From DAOTXK01 sp034435395 (GTDB lineage: Bacteria; Chloroflexota; Anaerolineae; Aggregatilineales; Ch27), in contig DAOTXK010000160.1 of the NCBI GenBank assembly GCA_034435395.1, forward strand, positions 1-5,026: a DNA stretch of 5,026 bases, written 5' to 3'. The first letter of the stretch is position 1. Each line of letters starts with the position of its first letter. This document shows, piece by piece, positions 1 through 5,026 of the stretch. The translations under genes were made by a program, and so were the position numbers. Below the pieces are notes generated by a model. It was given only the letters and a program-made list of their open reading frames with translations. It made no database searches and had not been told where the DNA came from.

Positions 1-16
1 GGGAAGGACCGCCCAT
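1..16 (-). CDS. Probable 5' end of a minus-strand gene cut by the window edge
   Basis: Only five codons are visible (Met-Gly-Gly-Pro-Ser), so no product can be named. A start is proposed because the ATG (complement of 14-16) is preceded on the minus strand by a GGGAGAG Shine-Dalgarno-like stretch about 5-7 bases upstream. A perfect TATAAT lies a further 25 or so bases upstream (complement of 52-57). That gives a normal promoter, short leader, ribosome site and start codon in order. The next gene to the right is on the plus strand, so this would be a divergent pair separated by about 370 bases. The start could be a coincidence; sequence to the left of the window would settle it. Confidence 0.4.
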
Positions 17-51
17 GAATGCTCTCCCGATGCCCAGATAGGGTTCGCCCC

Positions 52-57
52 ATTATA
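52..57 (-). promoter_or_regulatory. Candidate -10 box (TATAAT) for the left-edge minus-strand gene
   Basis: The complement reads TATAAT exactly and lies 35 bases upstream of the ATG at 16. No good -35 is seen at 16-18 base spacing; the best match at 75-80 reads ATGATC. Immediately upstream is CCGGACG-N2-G, which recurs in the same position at the TATAAT of the PAC2 gene (1974-1989). Confidence 0.4.
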
Positions 58-374
58 CTCCGTCCGGCAAGATGGATCATCGGTCGCCCTCGCCCACGGC
101 CAGGGGGATGGCGACGGGCACCGAGACCCGGCAGGCCGGTGATCATTCACCTTTCAGTATGGGCTTTTTTAGCCACTGTGTATCTTGACTTTGCAGAACA
201 ACCTGTGCTTTGCTAAGAATGTAGGCTCCGCAATGGGTGGCCTCAATCCGTGTGGTCGTTCCCCTCATAAGCCACCGCCCATCGGTTTATCCGCTCCGGG
301 TCAGCGCAGGCGTCGCCGCTGGAATCTCCTGAGTGTCAGTTCCGTTGAGCTGCTGTCACTCCGAAACATTAATT

Positions 375-380
375 GGAGAG
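375..380 (+). promoter_or_regulatory. Ribosome binding site that fixes the start of the secreted-protein gene
   Basis: GGAGAG lies 7 bases before the ATG at 388. This favours that ATG over an in-frame TTG at 373, which would overlap the site itself and add five residues (MERKN) in front of a clean signal peptide. Confidence 0.8.
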
Positions 381-387
381 AAAAAAC

Positions 388-870
388 ATGAGGAAACTGC
401 TGTTTTTGCTGTCGCTACTGGCCCTGTTGATGGTGCCATCGGCAGCCATCGCCCAGGGAGGAGGATTCGACGAGTTCGGGTACAACTACCACGCCAGGAT
501 TTTTGTCGGTCCCGCCGATGGGGTGGACCGTGTCCTGGACGGAGCAGTGTGGGGCGATCCCACCTACGCCAACGACCATCTGGTGATGAAATGGTCACGG
601 GCCTGGGATGATGCCCGGTTCCACGGCGCGGCCTGGACATGCGATGCCTGGGAGAACAACCAGTGGAACGGCAATGTCCCCGGCGGGAGTGGGGAGGTCT
701 GGCATTACAAAGTCGTGTGGGTCGGCCCTGAACTGGAAGCCAGTCCCTGCTGGAGGGAAGGCGGATATCCGATCTGGGGCCAGTTTGAGGTCATCTTCTC
801 CCATGGGACGGTGGCCAACGAACACTTCTGGGACGCCCATGCCAACCCCGCCGGCTACGGGGGATATTAG
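388..870 (+). CDS. Small secreted tryptophan-rich protein of unknown function
   Basis: The protein has 160 residues. Residues 1-22 form a textbook Sec signal peptide: MRK, then a Leu-rich core, then a small-residue AIA cleavage site before Gln23. No lipobox cysteine follows, so a soluble exported protein of about 138 residues is expected. The mature part holds 11 tryptophans (55, 69, 73, 83, 88, 93, 105, 111, 122, 130, 148), many Gly, Asn and Tyr, and exactly two cysteines (85 and 121) that could form a disulphide. It ends in a Gly/Tyr-rich tail (GYGGY). No enzyme motif is recognised. I recall similar proteins, with a GYN(Y)xARIFVGPADGVD-type start, from environmental Chloroflexota and archaeal assemblies, all of unknown function; that is memory, not a search. 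The start is set by the GGAGAG site; the gene is monocistronic and ends in a strong terminator. Export is well supported; role unknown. Confidence 0.88.
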   Translation: MRKLLFLLSLLALLMVPSAAIAQGGGFDEFGYNYHARIFVGPADGVDRVLDGAVWGDPTYANDHLVMKWSRAWDDARFHGAAWTCDAWENNQWNGNVPGGSGEVWHYKVVWVGPELEASPCWREGGYPIWGQFEVIFSHGTVANEHFWDAHANPAGYGGY

Positions 871-934
871 AAGGCACTCGCTCACCCCCTGAGCCAGGCA
901 GGGCTTTTCGCCACCGGCAACGCTGGTCACACAC

Positions 935-966
935 CACCACCGGGCGCGCGCCCGGTGGTGATTTTT
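935..966 (+). terminator. Strong Rho-independent terminator after the secreted-protein gene
   Basis: CACCACCGGG (935-944) pairs perfectly with CCCGGTGGTG (951-960) around CGCGCG, of which the outer C-G can also pair, giving about 11 pairs and a tetraloop. TTTTT follows at 962-966, one base after the stem. It lies 64 bases past the stop codon at 870. The minus-strand reading has the same hairpin but is followed by a GT-rich run with no T-tract, so it looks like a proper terminator only for the plus-strand gene. Confidence 0.88.
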
Positions 967-987
967 CCCTGGCTTCAGGGGACAGGG

Positions 988-1923
988 CTACGAATCGTCC
1001 GCCCCGGCCTCGGAGTCGTCGAGCAGGCGGCGGAGCTCGTCCTCCCACACGTCGTCCAGCGGGTCGAACGTCACCTCGGTAAATCCTTCCGACAGGCGGG
1101 CCAGGTATTCGCGCACGTTGAGCTGAGGGGCCGCCGCCTCCAGTTCACCCACCTTGTCATCCAACACCTGGAGGAGGCGCGCGCTCTTCTGCTCCAGATC
1201 GGCCAGGTCGAAGTCGGTCTTGAGCATGTAGTTGATGCGCCGCATGATGCCCAGCCAGGCCATGAAGTCGTTTTCCAGACGGATGGTGTTGCCGAACTGG
1301 GCCAGGTTGGAGAAATCGTACATCGGCACATACCCGTAAAAGCCGACGAATTCCATTCCCGTCTCGGCGGCGCGCCGACAGAGGTACGACCCGATGCTGG
1401 CCCCGCCGTGATAGTCCGACAGGCTGACGGCCAGGCGGCTGATCTCCTCTTTCATCGACGGCAGGCTGTAAATGCAGGAGACTGTACGCTCCTTATCATA
1501 GGGCAGCTCGCCATAGACCCCGCCCAGGCTGACAATACGCCGGACGCCCAACGCCTCCGCCGCCCCCAAAAACGCTGTTGCATAGGACTCGATGTCCAGA
1601 TGCGGCTCGTCGCCCAAAAAGAAAACCACGCCGCGCTCGTCGTCGCCGGCGTAAAACAACTCATTGCGCGGCGTATCCAGTGACTCCGGGTAGCCTTCAT
1701 TAAATTTCACCACCGGCCGCACCAGGTGATGGGTGCCGGGAATCTGAAAGAGGTAAAAGCCGCCGGGACGGATGAGGCCGATGGCCCGGGCCTGGTTCTG
1801 CTGGATCAGGTATTGAGGCAGGCCGGACGAGATCGACCCGGCATCCGCCCACTGACGCCAACCCGCGATCAGGTAAATCTGGCGCGCCTCTGGTCGCTCC
1901 CAAATCTCCACCGCGTCCGACAT
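988..1923 (-). CDS. PAC2 family protein (proteasome-assembly-chaperone-like fold)
   Basis: The protein has 311 residues, usual for bacterial PAC2-family proteins (Pfam PAC2, COG2047-like). Family marks seen: an N-terminal GWRQWADAGS strand-turn (21-30), the GDEPHL segment (104-109), a long conserved LGGVYGELPY...R block (133-146), and GASIGSYLCRRAAETG (174-189) running into a YGYVPMY segment (196-202). After the alpha/beta core comes a probable helical, coiled-coil stretch (about 237-266) and a very acidic C-terminal tail (287-311). There is no signal peptide or membrane segment, so it is cytoplasmic. Eukaryotic and archaeal relatives help assemble proteasomes. Bacterial members are mostly uncharacterised and occur without proteasomes; none is visible here, so no chaperone role is claimed. 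The ATG at 1923 has an ideal AGGAGGT site 7 bases upstream and a TATAAT 50 bases upstream, so it is probably transcribed separately from the deacetylase-like gene. It converges on the secreted-protein gene. Confidence 0.9.
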   Translation of the reverse strand: MSDAVEIWERPEARQIYLIAGWRQWADAGSISSGLPQYLIQQNQARAIGLIRPGGFYLFQIPGTHHLVRPVVKFNEGYPESLDTPRNELFYAGDDERGVVFFLGDEPHLDIESYATAFLGAAEALGVRRIVSLGGVYGELPYDKERTVSCIYSLPSMKEEISRLAVSLSDYHGGASIGSYLCRRAAETGMEFVGFYGYVPMYDFSNLAQFGNTIRLENDFMAWLGIMRRINYMLKTDFDLADLEQKSARLLQVLDDKVGELEAAAPQLNVREYLARLSEGFTEVTFDPLDDVWEDELRRLLDDSEAGADDS

Positions 1924-1930
1924 TTGCTCT

Positions 1931-1937
1931 ACCTCCT
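1931..1937 (-). promoter_or_regulatory. Near-perfect Shine-Dalgarno of the PAC2 gene
   Basis: The complement reads AGGAGGT, 7 bases before the ATG at 1923. It is the strongest ribosome site in the window and confirms the start. Confidence 0.85.
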
Positions 1938-1973
1938 ACTCAGGTAACGGGCGCGCAGTCATCCCCCGCCTCC

Positions 1974-1979
1974 ATTATA
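1974..1979 (-). promoter_or_regulatory. Candidate -10 box (TATAAT) of the PAC2 gene
   Basis: The complement is a perfect TATAAT, 50 bases upstream of the PAC2 start, in the spacer after the deacetylase-like gene. No -35 match is present at usual spacing (the 17-base position reads CCCCTA). The sequence just upstream, CCGGACG-N2-G, matches that at the left-edge TATAAT. Confidence 0.5.
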
Positions 1980-2071
1980 CAGCGTCCGGGCCTGGGTAGG
2001 GGCGGGATGGGCCAGCGGGGACGCCGGCCCCCAGGAAAGACGCCTCCATCCACCGTGCGGCGGTCGGCTCG

Positions 2072-2767
2072 TCAGCCGCCCGCAAAGGCCGTTAAGGCCC
2101 GCCCCACCGGCAGGATAACGACCGTGTCGATGGCGGTGAGCCGCGCCAGCAATGCCTCCAGATAGCCCGCCCGGATCGGCCCCCAGCCCTCATCATCCAG
2201 GCCGTGCAGGTTGTAGATCAACCACCCGGCGGGCCTCGCCAGGAGCCGCGCAATCGCCTCTTCCAGATGGTGTTCGCAGTTCTCCGGGCCAAAGGCGGTG
2301 GTGGTGAGCTTCACCTGACCGGCAAAGGGCAGCGGGTTGATGCCCTCACCGTGGCACCGAAAGGCCCGCACCACCGTCGGCAGCCAGGCCTCCAGTTCGG
2401 GGGTCGAGGCGTTGTAGGGGAAGTTGAAGACGGCTTCTTCTGGCCGGAAGCCCTTGAGTTCCCGGGCGAAGATATCCAGACATTGCATGATCGACCGCTG
2501 CGCCTCCGGGAACGGCAGCTGGCTCAAATCTTCATGCCGGAGGCCGTGCGGCATGATCTCGTGCCCGCGCTCCTGCAATACGTTCCAGAGCGTAAAATCC
2601 CCTCGGACGAAGCCGACGTGATAGGCATCAGGCGGCACAAAAGTCGGCAGGTGCCCGGTGGCGATGACGTTTAAGCACGCCGCCAGATTAAATTTCTCGT
2701 AGATTTCGGCGATCCGGAGGAACGATCGGGCCATGCCGTCGTCGAAGCTCAAACTGATGAGGTGCAT
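2072..2767 (-). CDS. Polysaccharide deacetylase (NodB/CE4-fold) family protein, cytoplasmic
   Basis: The protein has 231 residues and fits one NodB-homology domain. The first strand ends in SFDDG (7-11), with the catalytic Asp9 and metal-binding Asp10 positions of the family. GHE (68-70) leads into HGLRH (74-78), matching the family's metal-binding HxxxH. NFPY (115-118) stands where RxPY is usual, and YNLHG (185-189) matches the LxH motif with His188. Known members remove N- or O-acetyl groups from chitin oligomers, peptidoglycan or other glycans using a divalent metal. The substrate here cannot be told. There is no signal peptide, so it acts in the cytoplasm, unlike cell-wall deacetylases. 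Departures are Asn115 for the usual Arg and Gly75 for Ser/Thr. The ATG is the first possible start, because an in-frame TGA lies two codons upstream; a weak AAGGAAG site lies 12 bases before it. It follows the glycosidase gene by 97 bases with no clear terminator between. Confidence 0.85.
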   Translation of the reverse strand: MHLISLSFDDGMARSFLRIAEIYEKFNLAACLNVIATGHLPTFVPPDAYHVGFVRGDFTLWNVLQERGHEIMPHGLRHEDLSQLPFPEAQRSIMQCLDIFARELKGFRPEEAVFNFPYNASTPELEAWLPTVVRAFRCHGEGINPLPFAGQVKLTTTAFGPENCEHHLEEAIARLLARPAGWLIYNLHGLDDEGWGPIRAGYLEALLARLTAIDTVVILPVGRALTAFAGG

Positions 2768-2865
2768 GGGGTCTCACCGCTTCCTTTCCCGACTGGCCAC
2801 CGGCGGACGCCCGCGCCCGCTCCTGGGCCGCTCTAAGATAACGCGCCCTGGTCCCGCCTTCATCC

Positions 2866-5026
2866 TCAGACTGCCACTTCCCGCCCGCAGGCCCACACCC
2901 GCACCCCGTCCAGGCTGCCGCCCAGGACCGCCAGCGACGGCTGCCACTGGCCGGTGGCCGGGTCCAGCCGCTGCTCATACGTGCCCCACGCCCGCCCGTT
3001 CGACCAGAAGGCGCGGAACACCCCGTCTTCCGGGCTGGCCGCCACCACCGGGTCGAAGCGCATCTCGCCCCGCCCCAGGTCGCTGTGGAAACCGCTCAGC
3101 GCCAGCAGCAGCGCCCAGCTGGACATGGCGCGGGCGTAGTGGTGGCCGCACTCGACCTCGTTCCACGGGTTGCGGCGGTGGCCGTCGTGCCGGGCGCGGG
3201 CCGCCTCGACGACTGCCAGCCCCTCGTCCAGCCAGCCCTCGTAGATCAGATGGGCGGCCACCTGGTACTCGACGCCGGTCCACACCTCGTCGGAGTAGAC
3301 GAAGGGGAAACGGGGACGCCCGCCGCGCGGCCAGGTGCACAGGATCAGCCCTCCCTCGTCGTTGAGGGCGAAGGTTCGCTGGCAGTTGACGTGATGGCGG
3401 AAGCTCCGCCGGAAGTTGTGATCGTGGACTGCCTTGATCGCCGCCCGCACGTGATCGGCGGGCAGCAGATCACCCAGGCCCAGGACGCGGGCGTGCAACT
3501 GGCCGAGCAGCTGGTCGGAGAGGCAGCCTTCGCCGTGCTGGTATTGGTGGGCGTTCACGTCGTCGATCTTCTGGATGTAGTATTCGCCATTCCACAGCAG
3601 CTCATCGACCCGGCGGCTGCTCCGGACGAAGGTCTCCCGGCAACGGGCGGCCAGGTCCGGCTCGCCCATCACGCCCGCCAGCTCCTCCACCGCCCGCAGC
3701 GCCGCCAGGTAATAGAGGGCACACAGCGGGTTGGGGCCGTAAAACTCGATGTCGTAGGTGTTGTGCTGCCGCCCGTCCGGCACGCCGTCGCCGTCGGTGT
3801 CCCACCGGGCGCTGGCGAAGTCGATGGCCCGCCGGATGCCCGGCCAGACCTCGGCCAGCCAGGCCCGGTCGCCGCTGAGCTGCCATTCGCGGTAGGCGCG
3901 CAGGATGCTGCCCATCTGCCCATCGACCGCCGCTTCCGCCCGTTGATCGGCCCACTGCCACACGAACGTCTCGCCGAAGGCCGGGAAGTTGCGGAAGCTC
4001 ATATAGCCGTCGGCCTCGGTGCTGACCGTGAACTCAATGCGCCGCATCTCCCGTTCCAGCGAGGGGAAGAGGCAGGCCAGCGTGTAGGCGTAACTCCACA
4101 CGTGCGTGCAGCTCCCGGCGCAGCAACCGCCCTCGTCGAAGCAGCCTTCCCAGCCGAAGAAGCGCCCATCCTCCAGCCAGAAGCAGGTGTTGCTACGCAG
4201 GGCGACGATGTTGGCCGAGACCGCATCCAGGACAGCGGGGGGCAGCGTGCTCCCAAACAGCGCGTCGTGGAAGGCCCGCGTCCCGGCCTCCAGGCGGTCC
4301 ATTGCCGCGAAGATAAAACGGGCCACCTCCCAGGCATCGGCGAACCGCGTCGCATAGTGGGCGCGCGCCCGTTTAGCGGAGGTTTCGTCCCAGCTATTGA
4401 CGCGGTTGGGGAAGTGCCAGGCCAGCAGGAAGCGGTAGGTCTGGCGCTGGCCCGGCTGGAGGGTATCCAGCAGGCCCAGCGAGCCGGTATCGGGCCGGTC
4501 GCTGGCCGAGTCGTATCCCAGGTCATCCAGGCGGCCATCGGCCAGCAGGTCATCCCAGAAATCCTGCAAATGGTCGAACCAGCCGCCGCGCAGCCAGGCC
4601 GGTTTGACCGTGACCTGAGGATGGTCGGTAGTCAGGCTGACGCTCCCGTACAGCAGGTCATCCGGCTCGATCCCCTCGGCGGTCATAAACAGGCCCCGGA
4701 AGCCATCCTCCCGGCGAAAGGCGTTGATGCTCCGCCCCCGCTGAAGCCCGCTGACGTTGCCGTAGCGGTTGACCATGATGCCGCCGGTCGGGTTGGCCAG
4801 CGAACCGACCAGCGTCACCGCCACCGGCGCGGCGGCGGTGTTGGTCACGGTGTAGGTCAGGATGGCGCAGGGAAGGCCGGAGTCCTCCGGCTGGAGCGGG
4901 ATCAGCGGCGTGAAGGCTTCCAGCGAGATGGCCAGCGGCAGTGTCTCGTCATGGAAGTCGATGCGGGCCAGCGGATATTCGCCGCAGAAGGTCGTCCCGG
5001 CCAGGCGGGGCAGCCCGGCGGCGGTG
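2866..5026 (-). CDS. GH116 family glycoside hydrolase (DUF608; beta-glucosidase/glucosylceramidase-like), N-terminus beyond window
   Basis: The frame stays open to the right edge, giving 719 visible residues (residue 1 at 5023-5025). The GTG at 4848 is internal, because typical family sequence precedes it (EYPLARIDFHD, LEAFTPLIPL). Full GH116 proteins have about 800-950 residues, so perhaps 60-100 codons are missing; any signal peptide is unseen. Residues 1 to about 220 are the beta-sandwich GH116_N domain, and about 270-705 the (alpha/alpha)6 catalytic domain. NTYD (422-425) matches the T-x-D of characterised members, making Asp425 the probable acid/base. Glu623 and Arg632, nine apart around CGHHYAR, match the Glu/Arg pair that holds the sugar. 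The nucleophile should lie near FGWEGCFDEGG (290-300). A DxDxDG loop (409-417) suggests bound calcium. The family retains configuration and cleaves beta-glucosides, beta-xylosides, glucosylceramide or beta-GlcNAc; substrate unknown. It is probably first in a leftward pair with the deacetylase-like gene. Confidence 0.9.
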   Translation of the reverse strand, partial: TAAGLPRLAGTTFCGEYPLARIDFHDETLPLAISLEAFTPLIPLQPEDSGLPCAILTYTVTNTAAAPVAVTLVGSLANPTGGIMVNRYGNVSGLQRGRSINAFRREDGFRGLFMTAEGIEPDDLLYGSVSLTTDHPQVTVKPAWLRGGWFDHLQDFWDDLLADGRLDDLGYDSASDRPDTGSLGLLDTLQPGQRQTYRFLLAWHFPNRVNSWDETSAKRARAHYATRFADAWEVARFIFAAMDRLEAGTRAFHDALFGSTLPPAVLDAVSANIVALRSNTCFWLEDGRFFGWEGCFDEGGCCAGSCTHVWSYAYTLACLFPSLEREMRRIEFTVSTEADGYMSFRNFPAFGETFVWQWADQRAEAAVDGQMGSILRAYREWQLSGDRAWLAEVWPGIRRAIDFASARWDTDGDGVPDGRQHNTYDIEFYGPNPLCALYYLAALRAVEELAGVMGEPDLAARCRETFVRSSRRVDELLWNGEYYIQKIDDVNAHQYQHGEGCLSDQLLGQLHARVLGLGDLLPADHVRAAIKAVHDHNFRRSFRHHVNCQRTFALNDEGGLILCTWPRGGRPRFPFVYSDEVWTGVEYQVAAHLIYEGWLDEGLAVVEAARARHDGHRRNPWNEVECGHHYARAMSSWALLLALSGFHSDLGRGEMRFDPVVAASPEDGVFRAFWSNGRAWGTYEQRLDPATGQWQPSLAVLGGSLDGVRVWACGREVAV

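Larger units (their letters stand above)
17..387. other. Non-coding region upstream of the secreted-protein gene
   Basis: No convincing gene lies here. Short open frames exist but have composition-driven Arg/Pro-rich translations or poor starts. Bases 17-60 look like the leader and promoter of the left-edge minus-strand gene. Bases 138-151 form a small perfect hairpin (GGTGA, loop TCAT, TCACC) followed by TTT, and 162-174 is a second weak GGCT/AGCC hairpin around a T-run. Bases 150-225 are less GC-rich than the surroundings and hold TTGACT (185-190) and a poor -10-like TAAGAA (214-219), too badly spaced to call a promoter. Bases 302-321 can fold as CAGC...GCTG with an inner GGC/GCC. I recognise no riboswitch or tRNA. 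Confidence 0.5.

Noticed and set aside
19..216. Small plus-strand open frame (65 codons) near the left edge
   Set aside because: Its translation is Arg/Pro-rich, no Shine-Dalgarno precedes the ATG, and it overlaps the probable minus-strand promoter at 52-57.
345..373. TTGAGC and ATTAAT with 17-base spacing, resembling a promoter for the secreted-protein gene
   Set aside because: Transcription would start inside the ribosome site at 375-380, leaving no usable leader.
955..1683. Long plus-strand open frame (242 codons) antisense to the PAC2 gene
   Set aside because: It lies wholly inside a well-supported gene, has no good ribosome site, overlaps the terminator hairpin region and shows no recognisable motif. 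Long antisense frames are expected in GC-rich coding DNA.
988..1923. Proteasome system suggested by the PAC2 fold
   Set aside because: No proteasome subunit, Mpa/ARC ATPase or Pup gene is visible in the window, and bacterial PAC2 proteins are common without proteasomes.
2204..2674. Plus-strand open frame of 156 codons antisense to the deacetylase-like gene
   Set aside because: The minus strand carries the SFDDG, HxxxH and LxH motifs; the antisense frame has no family features or ribosome site.
2835..2863. Possible promoter for the deacetylase-like gene (complement TATCTT at 2835-2840, ATGAAG at 2858-2863)
   Set aside because: It matches only four of six and three of six consensus bases. It is too weak to list, though the location and 17-base spacing are reasonable.
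2733..3365. Plus-strand open frame of 210 codons antisense to the 3' end of the GH116 gene
   Set aside because: The translation is dominated by Arg, Pro, Gly and Ala, typical of a GC-rich shadow frame, and the minus-strand frame encodes clear GH116 sequence.
3602..4553. Minus-strand open frames of 84-184 codons in other frames inside the GH116 gene
   Set aside because: They overlap the conserved catalytic domain and have low-complexity Arg/Ala/Pro/Trp composition; they are shadows.

Overview
The window is GC-rich and gene-dense, with short spacers and good Shine-Dalgarno sites, so it is bacterial. A free-living bacterium of Chloroflexota (Anaerolineae) type is my best guess. This rests on the mix of a PAC2-family protein, a GH116 glycosidase and a secreted protein of a kind I associate with environmental Chloroflexota and archaeal assemblies. 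It is inference from memory; there is no rRNA or marker gene here to settle it.

Layout from left to right. At the extreme left edge there is probably the first few codons of a minus-strand gene (1-16), with its own ribosome site and a perfect TATAAT. Bases 17-387 hold no convincing gene. A small secreted tryptophan-rich protein of unknown function follows on the plus strand (388-870), ended by a strong hairpin-plus-T-tract terminator (935-966). The rest is on the minus strand. A PAC2-family protein (988-1923) has a near-ideal Shine-Dalgarno and a TATAAT box. A cytoplasmic polysaccharide-deacetylase-fold protein (2072-2767) comes next. Last is a long GH116 (DUF608, glucosylceramidase/beta-glucosidase-like) glycoside hydrolase (2866-5026) whose N-terminus runs off the right edge.

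How the genes may work together. The glycosidase and the deacetylase-like protein share a strand, lie 97 bases apart with no visible terminator between them, and both belong to carbohydrate-active families. They may form a small glycan-processing unit read leftwards. The PAC2 gene appears to have its own promoter, and nothing here ties it to a proteasome. The secreted protein is a separate plus-strand unit converging on the PAC2 gene.

I see no phage, transposon, CRISPR, toxin-antitoxin or defence module. The points most worth following up are the secreted orphan protein, an 18-base element found upstream of two minus-strand starts, a cysteine cluster beside the probable GH116 active site, and the altered catalytic motifs in the deacetylase-like protein.
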